From SIG673 sp045653945 (GTDB lineage: Bacteria; Bacillota; Clostridia; Oscillospirales; CAG-272): 64,000 nt of DNA. This document shows, piece after piece, positions 52,084-60,484 of this stretch. The position numbers were made by a program, and so were the translations under genes. The stretch is from positions 1-64,000 of the forward strand of contig JAZOML010000004.1 in NCBI GenBank assembly GCA_045653945.1, written 5' to 3'. Every line of letters begins with the position of its first letter. The stretch's first letter is position 1. The notes under the pieces were generated by a model, which was given only the letters and a program-made list of their open reading frames with translations, had not been told where the DNA came from and searched no databases.

Positions 52084-53120
52084 CAGTAACTACCTCCTGT
52101 CGTAATCTCTGCCGCCACAAGTGAGCCGTCCTCTGCAACTACAACGAACTTGTTTTTATCTCCTGATGTAAACTTATCTACTCTATTAAGACGTGCGTTC
52201 ATATCAGCATGTTCAGATACCATAGTTGCCGCAAAACTTTCATTATTTCTTAACGCAGCGGCTAATTCGTATAGAGTATCTAAAGCCTTTTCAACATCAC
52301 CTCCAAGCAACGTTTCTTGAAGTTCAGACAAACGAGCATTGACCCAAGTTTTATTTGTTAACTGCGTTCCTGTTCCACCTTCGGAGGTTTGTCCATATAA
52401 AACGCCGTCTTCGTTATATTGAGGTATATGCCATGCTGTTCCAGTTCCAGTTGAATGTTTTAGACCGAAACTTTTAGTAACGTTTTTGTCGCTCTTTCCC
52501 AATACACATTCGACGCCGTTGGTATTTTTTAATTTTATAACATCCGTAGCATCCCACTCTGTCTGCACTTCGCCGTTTACCTTTATTGCAGACTTTTTCG
52601 CAAGAGCCCCCGCCACACTTTCTATGTAAGCAATCACAGTCTTCTCTGTTAGACCTTCAGGCAGCTTATTCTTATCACCGACAAGCGTTTTTAAATCCCC
52701 TATCTTACCGTTTAACTTATTTAAGGTGTCTGCATCTGTACCAGCGCCGTCTATCAAACCAGCAACCGCCGCTGCTATCAACCACTTAACTGATTTTGGA
52801 ACAGAAGCTTCTCCGTTTAAAATCCCAAGTGCTTCGGTATTTGCCGTTACACGCCCATCAAGTCCGCCCTCACCTTCAAGCTTTCCAAACAGACTTGTGA
52901 ATAAATTATTCGCCTCGCTTATTACCCTCGCAAGCTCAGCAATGACCGAATTTTCTTCGTCATAAATCGGCTTATAGAATGCGGCTTTTATTTCAGCTGC
53001 ACTCATTCCGGCAGCGGTCGGTCTGTCTGGTATATTTTCAACTGATTTTCTTTTTAGTGCTGCTTTCGTTTCATCAGTAATTTTATTAATACTTCTCATA
53101 TTAGCCTGCTCATCAGACAT
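52083..53120 (-). CDS. Phage tail fibre-like protein
   Basis: 345 residues. The first ~60 residues form an attachment segment (SAAEIKAAFYKPIYDEENSVIAELARVI), then helical and low-complexity parts, a beta-rich region (KVNGEVQTEWDATDVIKLKNTNG) and a C-terminal TEEGT/GDKNKFVVVAEDGSLVAAEI strand segment. The overall pattern is that of baseplate-attached fibres in Firmicute phages. AGGAGG precedes ATG 53120. Located between the nozzle-like and LRR tail genes. Confidence 0.6.
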   Translation of the reverse strand: MSDEQANMRSINKITDETKAALKRKSVENIPDRPTAAGMSAAEIKAAFYKPIYDEENSVIAELARVISEANNLFTSLFGKLEGEGGLDGRVTANTEALGILNGEASVPKSVKWLIAAAVAGLIDGAGTDADTLNKLNGKIGDLKTLVGDKNKLPEGLTEKTVIAYIESVAGALAKKSAIKVNGEVQTEWDATDVIKLKNTNGVECVLGKSDKNVTKSFGLKHSTGTGTAWHIPQYNEDGVLYGQTSEGGTGTQLTNKTWVNARLSELQETLLGGDVEKALDTLYELAAALRNNESFAATMVSEHADMNARLNRVDKFTSGDKNKFVVVAEDGSLVAAEITTGGSY

Positions 53121-53134
53121 TCGTTATTCCTCCT

Positions 53135-55582
53135 TTAAAATACTCCCCTATGACTTGCCGTCAGGGTGTATATCGCTTTAAAATTATTTACCGCACAGTC
53201 GCGGTTATTGTCAGATTCAAATTTAAACATTATGTAATTAAACTTACGCACCTTGCTTTTAACCGTGTACGAGGTCACAAACTCTGACGCAAAGGAAAAA
53301 TTCTCAAAGGAAAAATCGTCAAAATCAAGCGATTTGTTCACCCTCGCCGTAAGCAAACGCTCCACACTCCTCGTTTCATACCCAAACTTGACCTCACCTT
53401 TAATGATAGGATCAACCGATATAGTCATACGAAGCAGCGTCTTTAATACGTCAGTCGCCCCCAAGCTGAACACAGGCGTGTACCAAGTCGAGCAAACGTT
53501 CCTTATGGTATGAAATCTTACCCTTGCGGAAACACTTCCTGTAATGTTAATTGGAGGTATTTTTTCCATTTCTTCCTTGTTGTCGCTCTTATACCCGCAA
53601 ATCTCTATATTATAGCCATTCTCGACGCTTTCACAAGATTTAACATAATAAATCCCCGTCAAAATTGAATCCGAATCTTTGTAAACAACACCGTCAAAGC
53701 TTATAGCATCACATTTCTTATACTGTTCTATATGTTCTCCGTTGCATACAATTACGCCGTTTCCAAATGTAGCACATCCGTCTTCCGAATACTCATACGT
53801 CCTATCCGTAAACTGATCATCAAACCGACAAACCCTGCCGTCCTCACAGCCAAACCAAAGCTGCCCGTCAATATTAGCAAACACCCTCGCAGGCACGTTC
53901 TCCCAATACCACCACTCGTAATTAAACGAGCTGTCAATATCATCACTCCGATAACTTTTAAAACGCGGATCCGCAACGTAAACCGCACCGTTTCGCTCTG
54001 CATCCGTCGGCACCGCAAGATAATAACGATTCTTGTAAACAAAGGAAACCGCCTCGCTTAAACGCGGTTCACTTAAAAGCTTGCCGTTGATAAAAGCACT
54101 TCGCTCACGCATATAACGGTTGTTGGTCTGTAAATTGTTTACCTCAACAATGCCAAATACACCGTTTGGCGAAAGAATTAAATCATCCTCGGCAAGAGAA
54201 GAAATAACGTGAGGACCTATGCAAGCCTCACCCGTTCCTCCCGACCACTTGGTAAAAACAATCTTCTTAACTGTCTTTTCCTCGTCAATGTAGGCATCCT
54301 CTTCTTTAGCCTTGCGATAATAAATCGACGGTTCATACACTGCCCCCGCCTTCATCGTAGCAAGTGTGCTGTCAGACAACCGCACGTAACCGGTTATCGC
54401 TATGTCATCACTACCCATAACAGTCTGCGACTGCGCCGTGAAATATGTGTAATCATCAAACTCGGAATAAAAATCCGCATTAGGATAATCAGGATTACCC
54501 GAAAGAAACAGCCTGTCCGAAGCTCCGCCCGCACCGAATAAGGTACCGAAACGACAGCCCGTTATCATATCCCTATTTTTTTCAAATTCACCTTCTTCAT
54601 AATACGGCTCGTACTCTATGGTAATATTGGCGTATGTCTTATCCAAATACTTGTCCGCATACAACTCGCCAGTATCATCTATCGTTAATGCTTGCACAGT
54701 AACGATAGATCCACCCGATTCCGTATATTGATAAAAAGGATTTTCAAATCCGACACCGCTATACGTTTCAGTTTCTTCATCTTTTCCATAAAAATACATT
54801 TTATTAGTATCCGTTATTTCCTTTTCAAATGAATCAACCTTTACTAAACTCAAACCTTCGCTTTTGGTTTCAATTTGATATTCAACCGTTATCTTTTTTA
54901 TCCCATTTTTCTTAAATCTTCTATCAAGGATATAAAAATTTTTGTGATTTTCAGTCGAACCAATAAATCTATTTTTCCTCTCTTTTTTAAACACGTTAAC
55001 TCCATCAAGTGTTGAAGGGTTCCACTTTGTATCTTTTATAACAGGATTTCCGCTATTATCATATTCAACACTTACCACATTTCCGTAAATCGTCGTCGTC
55101 GGCACGTAAACGTCGCTATCAACAACCCTCTTAATGCAGTAACTACCCTCAAACTCACCATACACCAGATAATCCCCGCAACCGATAATATAAACCTTAT
55201 CCCTCTGCGGAAAGAACTGCACACGGTTATTTTCAAGTTGTTTCCCATCTGGCAAAGTAACCGTCAATTCAGTGGGCGTTTCGTATTTTTTGGTGGTTTC
55301 ATTATACTCCGCCTCATAAAAGGTCGTGCCGGCATAGATAATCAAAGCCTTACGACCGTTGGCATCATACGGATATATGCCGTTTATCTTGCCCTCAACC
55401 TTTAGCTGCTCCTCCCACCCGGGCCGCTTGTGATTAACACCGTTGTCATTTATCAGATTGCAGGCAAAGGACGCACGGTTTGACGCCATAAGAAGCGGCG
55501 AGGACGAAAAATCAACACCGCCGAAATTCTCCAGCACCAGCTGCTGCTGAGCACGCTGCGAAACGTTAGTATTCACTCTCAT
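53135..55582 (-). CDS. Large tail nozzle / tubular protein, T7 gp12-like by position
   Basis: 815 residues from ATG 55582 (MRVNTNV), with GGTGG upstream; a longer open frame to 55654 overlaps the adaptor gene. The N-terminus FGGVDFSSSPLLMASNRASFACNLINDNGVNHKRPGWEEQ is typical of phage proteins that form a beta-propeller nozzle after the adaptor. Many short beta repeats follow. Size and place (after a 200-residue adaptor, before the fibre) match tail tubular protein B. Sequence identity to T7 gp12 cannot be judged here. Confidence 0.6.
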   Translation of the reverse strand: MRVNTNVSQRAQQQLVLENFGGVDFSSSPLLMASNRASFACNLINDNGVNHKRPGWEEQLKVEGKINGIYPYDANGRKALIIYAGTTFYEAEYNETTKKYETPTELTVTLPDGKQLENNRVQFFPQRDKVYIIGCGDYLVYGEFEGSYCIKRVVDSDVYVPTTTIYGNVVSVEYDNSGNPVIKDTKWNPSTLDGVNVFKKERKNRFIGSTENHKNFYILDRRFKKNGIKKITVEYQIETKSEGLSLVKVDSFEKEITDTNKMYFYGKDEETETYSGVGFENPFYQYTESGGSIVTVQALTIDDTGELYADKYLDKTYANITIEYEPYYEEGEFEKNRDMITGCRFGTLFGAGGASDRLFLSGNPDYPNADFYSEFDDYTYFTAQSQTVMGSDDIAITGYVRLSDSTLATMKAGAVYEPSIYYRKAKEEDAYIDEEKTVKKIVFTKWSGGTGEACIGPHVISSLAEDDLILSPNGVFGIVEVNNLQTNNRYMRERSAFINGKLLSEPRLSEAVSFVYKNRYYLAVPTDAERNGAVYVADPRFKSYRSDDIDSSFNYEWWYWENVPARVFANIDGQLWFGCEDGRVCRFDDQFTDRTYEYSEDGCATFGNGVIVCNGEHIEQYKKCDAISFDGVVYKDSDSILTGIYYVKSCESVENGYNIEICGYKSDNKEEMEKIPPINITGSVSARVRFHTIRNVCSTWYTPVFSLGATDVLKTLLRMTISVDPIIKGEVKFGYETRSVERLLTARVNKSLDFDDFSFENFSFASEFVTSYTVKSKVRKFNYIMFKFESDNNRDCAVNNFKAIYTLTASHRGVF

Positions 55583-55586
55583 TTCA

Positions 55587-56189
55587 TCACCACCTGATAC
55601 CAAACACAGTCGTAACCGAGCCGCCGCCCGCCTTTTCGGGAATAAGCTCGTCAAGTGCCTTCATAAAGAGATTGTGCGCCTCACTTGCCTCTCCCGGCTG
55701 CTCCTCACGGTAAAGCTCACCCTTGATAAAATACGGAATATAAACCGCAATATTATCAGGCACGTCAACGTCTTCCGCGTTATCCGTTACCCTTTTTATA
55801 CTCGGTCGATAAAGCACAGTGTACTTTTCACCATCCGCAAGCGTATCAGGAAACCTTATTACTGTTCCTTCAAGCAAATACGGATACTGCGGAACGTATT
55901 CACCGTGTGCACCCTCGAATATCACACGCTCGACCGAGAAAAAGTCCTCAACAACGCTCATATCAACCTTTGTTACCTTTGTATCCTTTATCTCATACCT
56001 CTTAACAGGCAACACACCCTTGTTTTCAATGATAGCAAACGCTCGATTGATAGCGCCGGGCATATTTATCAGATAATCACGGTAGGTATCACTCGCCACA
56101 TCAGCGTTAAGATCAGATACCGAAAAATCCCTTTCATACGAGGCGAACATCAGCTTTAACGCCTCGATTTTTATTTCACCTAATTTCAC
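55587..56189 (-). CDS. Head-tail adaptor, T7 gp11-like by position
   Basis: 200 residues, starting with GTG 56189 (the ATG one base upstream in another frame is followed by a stop); AGGAG is 9 nt before. Mostly helical at the ends (GEIKIEALKLMFASYERDF and IAVYIPYFIKGELYREEQPGEASEAHNLFMKALDELI) with a beta insertion in the middle. This is the pattern of tail tubular protein A / gp11-type adaptors that bind the portal. Confidence 0.6.
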   Translation of the reverse strand: MKLGEIKIEALKLMFASYERDFSVSDLNADVASDTYRDYLINMPGAINRAFAIIENKGVLPVKRYEIKDTKVTKVDMSVVEDFFSVERVIFEGAHGEYVPQYPYLLEGTVIRFPDTLADGEKYTVLYRPSIKRVTDNAEDVDVPDNIAVYIPYFIKGELYREEQPGEASEAHNLFMKALDELIPEKAGGGSVTTVFGIRW

Positions 56190-56205
56190 ATTCTCACTCC
56201 TTTTA

Positions 56206-56239
56206 AGAAAGGCGATATCGGTTTTGATATCGCCTTTCT
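56206..56239 (-). terminator. Hairpin between capsid and adaptor genes
   Basis: AGAAAGGCGATATC / GATATCGCCTTTCT, a 14-bp perfect stem with a 6-nt loop. The U tract is weak, so it may be a partial terminator or an mRNA stabiliser that gives more capsid than tail message. Confidence 0.65.
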
Positions 56240-56269
56240 GTTTCAGAATTTATTTAAGCCGTCGTGCGC

Positions 56270-57130
56270 TTAAGAATATTTAACGTTGATATTAAGGATT
56301 TCCTTGGGACGGATAACCTTCGCATCGTAAAGCGAATAGCCCTTGATAGCGTCCGCAAAATGTCTTTCAGGACGGTAAGCCTCGCTCTTGGTAAAGGGAT
56401 TTACAAAGGCAAGAGCACGCTTGGTTCTTATCATAATGTTGTCGGTTGCGCCGTCGTCGGTGGTGTGAACGTTGTTGGACATCTTAACGGTAACGTTGCC
56501 GTACATACCGACCTTGCCGTTCTTCATAATCTCGCTGTTGTTTGTGTTTCTGTCGATGTAGGCAGAACGGAACAGCGTGTAGAAACGTGGGGAAACGGTA
56601 ACAACGATTTCGGTGTTTTGCTTAACGTCGTTCTCGTAAAGCTTCTGAATAGCGTCGTCAAGAACCTTGAGAACGTAAATGCCGCCCTCGGTCTTTTCAG
56701 CGGAAACAACCTGCGGAGCCTCGTAAAGAGAGGAAACCTTGCTATCCTTTGCAAAGGAAGCGATATATCTGTCGATAACGTTTGCAATTCCCTCGGAGGT
56801 TTCAGCAGTAAGCGAATCCATAAGCGCGGGAACAGCCTGCGCTTTGTCGATATCACCTACCATATAGTTGTAGTAAGCCATCTGATTTACGGTGAGAATG
56901 TCATCGGTACCTTCAAGCTCCTCGGGTGCTCCGATATCAGAGTTTGCCGCGCTTCTGTTGATGCTCTTGATGCTGGGCGTAGCCGCGCCAAGAATATGTA
57001 CGGTATCACCGGGGCCCTTAACGTCGCCCTCGTACTGACGGTTACAGTCCTCTGCAAAAACGCAGAGTCTTTCAAGATTGCGAAGTATGGACTCGTTCCA
57101 CACCTCAGGTATAAAATTTGCGTATGCCAT
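56270..57130 (-). CDS. Major capsid protein
   Basis: 286 residues. Starts MAYANFIPEVWNESILRNLERLCVFAEDCNR, the typical opening of P22-like/HK97-fold coat proteins in Firmicute phages; then DTVHILGAATPSI and VNQMAYYNYMVGDIDKAQA, and ends with a strand segment around EILNINVKY. Follows the scaffold gene. AAGGAG precedes ATG 57130. Confidence 0.85.
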   Translation of the reverse strand: MAYANFIPEVWNESILRNLERLCVFAEDCNRQYEGDVKGPGDTVHILGAATPSIKSINRSAANSDIGAPEELEGTDDILTVNQMAYYNYMVGDIDKAQAVPALMDSLTAETSEGIANVIDRYIASFAKDSKVSSLYEAPQVVSAEKTEGGIYVLKVLDDAIQKLYENDVKQNTEIVVTVSPRFYTLFRSAYIDRNTNNSEIMKNGKVGMYGNVTVKMSNNVHTTDDGATDNIMIRTKRALAFVNPFTKSEAYRPERHFADAIKGYSLYDAKVIRPKEILNINVKYS

Positions 57131-57176
57131 AATTTAAAATTCTCCTTTTATTTTCATATTTTGTTTGGGTAATTTA

Positions 57177-58004
57177 TTACCATTTAACCATTGACCGCCT
57201 TATAGCATCATAATTGTCGTGAATTTGCTTTGCGGTCATAGCCTTTACCTCATCACGGGTAAAGTGCTTTTCACTGCTCTCCCCAGCGCTTGCAAGAGCA
57301 CCGGGAGAAGCCTTTGCGTTAGCAACCATCTGCGCGGCTCTGTCGTTTGCCTTCTTTTCAAGATCAGAGCTGAAACGAATAAAGCCCTCGTATATCTGCT
57401 TTAAGGGAACACGCCCAACCTTACCGTCGGCGTAACTGTTGAACGCCTCATCCTTGATGAGATCGTCAATGTTAACATCGGGATAAGAGGTGCGCATATC
57501 CTCAAGCTCGGTATTCATACGGGCAGTTACCTGCTCGGCCCTTGCCGCCTCGGCTGCCTGCGCTTTTTTGCGGTCCTTCATATGCTTCATATAGTCCGCA
57601 ACAGGATCGCCGCCGCTCTGCTTTATTTCCTGCATAGCAAGAAATTCCTCAACGTCGTCAGCGTCCTTCATTTCTTCCTCGGTAAAGGGATTAACCCCAC
57701 CGAGTGCTCTTATGGTCGCCTTTACCTCGGCGTCCTTAATTGCCTTCTGACGCTCTGCTTCTCTGCGCCTCTCGGCATACTCGGAGTTACGTGTTCCCTT
57801 GCTCTGCTTTGCCTTGTCGCCCTCGGCAGCTACCCCTTCGGCTTTGGCATCACCACTTGCATCGGAACCGTCTGTAAAGCTTGCCTCACTTGCACTCTCC
57901 GCCTGTGCCTGTGCAGCATTGTCGGTACCCGCGTTTTCACCGACTGCGGCAGAGACGTCCTGCGCCTCCCCGCTTGTTTGCGCGGCATTTTTAATTTCGT
58001 CCAT
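57177..58004 (-). CDS. Phage scaffolding protein
   Basis: 275 residues, acidic, Ala-rich, mostly helical and disordered at the N-terminus (EIKNAAQTSGEAQDVSAAVG), with the coiled region EYAERRREAERQKAIKDAEV and a C-terminal helix ending RRSMVKW. This composition, and its place between portal and major capsid, are characteristic. It helps build the procapsid and then leaves. CAGGAG precedes ATG 58004. Confidence 0.8.
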   Translation of the reverse strand: MDEIKNAAQTSGEAQDVSAAVGENAGTDNAAQAQAESASEASFTDGSDASGDAKAEGVAAEGDKAKQSKGTRNSEYAERRREAERQKAIKDAEVKATIRALGGVNPFTEEEMKDADDVEEFLAMQEIKQSGGDPVADYMKHMKDRKKAQAAEAARAEQVTARMNTELEDMRTSYPDVNIDDLIKDEAFNSYADGKVGRVPLKQIYEGFIRFSSDLEKKANDRAAQMVANAKASPGALASAGESSEKHFTRDEVKAMTAKQIHDNYDAIRRSMVKW

Positions 58005-58026
58005 ATAGAACTCCTGTAAATAAAAC

Positions 58027-58219
58027 CCGAAACGCTTCGGCTTTTACCTTTTGCGATTTTTCCGCGTTCGCCTGCGAGATTTATATAGGGCTTTTCGCGC
58101 TATCCCCAAGCGTAAATTTACTTTTTATACACCCGCACTGTGCGGGAGCACTATTTGCCTGCAGGTGCGTACCTGCATTTTTTCGCTATTCATTGCGTAT
58201 ATAACACCGCGCCTGCGGT
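58027..58219 (-). ncRNA. Cluster of four GC-rich hairpins between portal and scaffold genes
   Basis: The 227-bp gap (58005-58231) has no gene but holds four stem-loops: CCGAA/TTCGG (58027-58040), CCCGCAC/TGCGGG (58132-58146), TGCAGGT/ACCTGCA (58160-58177) and ACCGC/GCGGT (58206-58219). Gaps this long are unusual in this tightly packed operon. It may be a processing or stabilising element, a small RNA or a packaging-related site. Confidence 0.4.
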
Positions 58220-58231
58220 CATTATCTTTAT

Positions 58232-60136
58232 TTACTGTGCCGGCAACCCTTCAGTATTAGCTATATGCCTTGCAAACGCACTTGCATCAGCCGTAACCTC
58301 ATCTATTGCCTGCTTATCCGCTTGCAACTGCTGATTTGCAAGCTGTATCTTACCTCTCGCCTCGGCATAAAGCCTTGCGATAAACTCGTCCTTCTTGCCG
58401 TTTTCCTGTATCAGCTGCATTACACTCGATACAGCAGCCTGCGACTGCTTCATACTTTCCTGCATAGCCGCCATTTGCTGCTCATACTGTTTTAACTGCC
58501 CCTGTAAAGCAAGCACCGTTGACTGCTCCGCTTCATCAATAGCACGAAGCAGCTCGCTCTTGTTGGATATTGAATCACTCGGGAACGCCGAAACGTATCC
58601 CCTTGCGTTAATTGCTCCCGCCTTAAAGAGAACGTCAAGCAGGTTGATATCACCGGCAGAGGATGAAAGCGTACCCTTTGTCGTTTCTACAACGACGTCA
58701 AGCTCAGCACTCGCATACTCCTCACCGTTAAATACGTCGGACTGCATCGCAGCGTCCTCGCCCTCGCCGTCCTTGTATGAAAACTCCTTGCCCTGATAGT
58801 AAAGCTTGAAGAACTGCGCAAGAACACGCCCCTGCTTCTCTTTAACCTGCCAGAACGTGCGACGAAGATCCTCGATCGGCATCTGTGCCTGCGACTGAAG
58901 CTGAGCAATAGCCGCACCCGACATATTCGCTCCGATAGCCTCGCCCGTCATTACCTCACTCGCACCGCTTACGTTCCTCGTCATCTGCATAATGCTGTCA
59001 ACGATAGCCATAGGCTGACTCTGCATAACCTGCTCGGACATCTTCTTGATACCGCTGCCGGTTTTGGAATAATCTATAAGCACCTGCCCGGGCTCATTGG
59101 TAATAGTCTGTGAGCCGAGAGCGTTCGGAAGTGCAATATACTTGCCCCAAGCAAGCTGCTGATTGTTATATAAGGTCATAGCAACGTTGAAATTGATAGC
59201 CTTCTGATTTGGAATAAGACCCTCAACCTCACTGAGACCGTAAATAGACTTTTCACGCTTCTCGTAATTACCGACAACGATAGGATAAAGATGAGCCTTA
59301 ACGCTATCCTTTATCAGATTAACCTCGTGATTGTCGGGGAGCGAATTGTTCGGTGCGTCAGCTGTTCCCTCAATGCCGAGCGAACGCTTTGCCGCCTCGA
59401 TATCGGGAGCAATAGAAAACGCCTTGTTGATGATAGCACCCTTGACCGCCTTCTCGCAGAAAACCTCGCCGCCACGACGGAAATACCTCGTAAGAACGGT
59501 GCAAAGCTCACTGCCCTCCTGCTCGACTGTACCGTAGGTGTCGTCAGCTGTGTCGCTCTTGATAAGCTCCTTGTCAACACCCTTGTCGGCTTTCGCCCGA
59601 ACACTGTCAACACTCTCGCGGGAAACAATGATTATCCACTTCTGCTTCTGCTCGTCAAGCTCGGTAGGATCCGCAAACAGAATGTCAAGTGCGTCAATTA
59701 TCTCGCAACGCAGAGCACCCGACTTTATACCGTCCTTGCCGCGAGCCTCACTGTCCCAATAATAATGGTAAAAGTAACAGCCCTTCTTAACACCGTCGCT
59801 TATAGCATCACTGTCAAGTCGGTCCTGCCCTATTTCCTTTTGTATGTAATCGGAAAAACGGTTGAACTTCTCGGTGTCAACACTCTGGTCCTCCGCCTCG
59901 TAAACGATACGCACGGGAGAAGACAGAATAGCCGCCTTCTTTGACCTGCATATCATCTTGATAATGTTGATAACGGGACGAGGCATATTCTTCGTCAACT
60001 TCGTCGGCGCGGGCCACTGATCGCCCTCGTAAAACTTAACGAACTGCGGCAGCTTCTTTCGCAAACCGCTGTTTCCAAGATAAGCAATACCGTTTTCATA
60101 GTCCTTCCAGACAGAAGTAATCGTTTCATCACTCAT
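58232..60136 (-). CDS. Phage portal protein
   Basis: 634 residues, large like podovirus portals. Begins with a helical stretch (ENGIAYLGNSGLRKKLPQFVKFYEGDQW), contains NMPRPVINIIKMICRSKKAAILSSPVRIVYE, the characteristic DALDILFADPTELDEQKQKWIIIV segment and the crown helix region NVSGASEVMTGEAIGANMSG. The C-terminal ~130 residues form a long Gln-rich helix (barrel-like extension), as in P22. Twelve copies would form the vertex through which DNA enters. The start overlaps the gene above. Confidence 0.88.
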   Translation of the reverse strand: MSDETITSVWKDYENGIAYLGNSGLRKKLPQFVKFYEGDQWPAPTKLTKNMPRPVINIIKMICRSKKAAILSSPVRIVYEAEDQSVDTEKFNRFSDYIQKEIGQDRLDSDAISDGVKKGCYFYHYYWDSEARGKDGIKSGALRCEIIDALDILFADPTELDEQKQKWIIIVSRESVDSVRAKADKGVDKELIKSDTADDTYGTVEQEGSELCTVLTRYFRRGGEVFCEKAVKGAIINKAFSIAPDIEAAKRSLGIEGTADAPNNSLPDNHEVNLIKDSVKAHLYPIVVGNYEKREKSIYGLSEVEGLIPNQKAINFNVAMTLYNNQQLAWGKYIALPNALGSQTITNEPGQVLIDYSKTGSGIKKMSEQVMQSQPMAIVDSIMQMTRNVSGASEVMTGEAIGANMSGAAIAQLQSQAQMPIEDLRRTFWQVKEKQGRVLAQFFKLYYQGKEFSYKDGEGEDAAMQSDVFNGEEYASAELDVVVETTKGTLSSSAGDINLLDVLFKAGAINARGYVSAFPSDSISNKSELLRAIDEAEQSTVLALQGQLKQYEQQMAAMQESMKQSQAAVSSVMQLIQENGKKDEFIARLYAEARGKIQLANQQLQADKQAIDEVTADASAFARHIANTEGLPAQ

Positions 60137-60468
60137 TACTCGCTACCGTCCTTTGCTCCGTTTAAATACTCGTCAAGTATCTGCGCGGCAGTTACAGTAT
60201 CCTGCCTGTCGCTCTCATAAGAGCCGATACGCTCACCAAGAGCCTTAAACTCGCCAAGCATCTCACCGCCAAGAGCCTTTATAGCCCTTAAAGCCTCACC
60301 ATTTTCGCCCGAAAGCTGCTCGTAACCCTTTTTCTGCGTTAACCCGACCTGCTGAACAAAACCGTAAATATCGTTAACCTTTCTTGACAAATCCTTTACG
60401 ATACCATACATCTCCACACAAAGCTCAAAAGCCTTCGTGGCATCAGATTTCTTTTTCTTAAATAACAT
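60136..60468 (-). CDS. Small helical phage protein, unknown
   Basis: 110 residues from ATG 60468 (MLFKKKK), chosen because GAGAGG is 9 nt upstream; an ATG at 60495 lacks a ribosome site. Basic start then helices (FELCVEMYGIVKDLSRKVNDIYGFVQQV). Lies between terL and portal, sharing 1 bp with the portal start. No family recognised. Confidence 0.5.
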   Translation of the reverse strand: MLFKKKKSDATKAFELCVEMYGIVKDLSRKVNDIYGFVQQVGLTQKKGYEQLSGENGEALRAIKALGGEMLGEFKALGERIGSYESDRQDTVTAAQILDEYLNGAKDGSE

Positions 60469-60484
60469 ACCGTATATCCTCTCT

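Noticed and set aside
56264..57172. 302-codon open frame antisense to the capsid gene
   Set aside because: No ribosome site or family signature. It mirrors a gene with strong codon bias and clear capsid features on the opposite strand.
59291..59944. 217-codon open frame antisense to the portal gene
   Set aside because: Same reasoning as for the capsid antisense frame; composition is that of a shadow frame.
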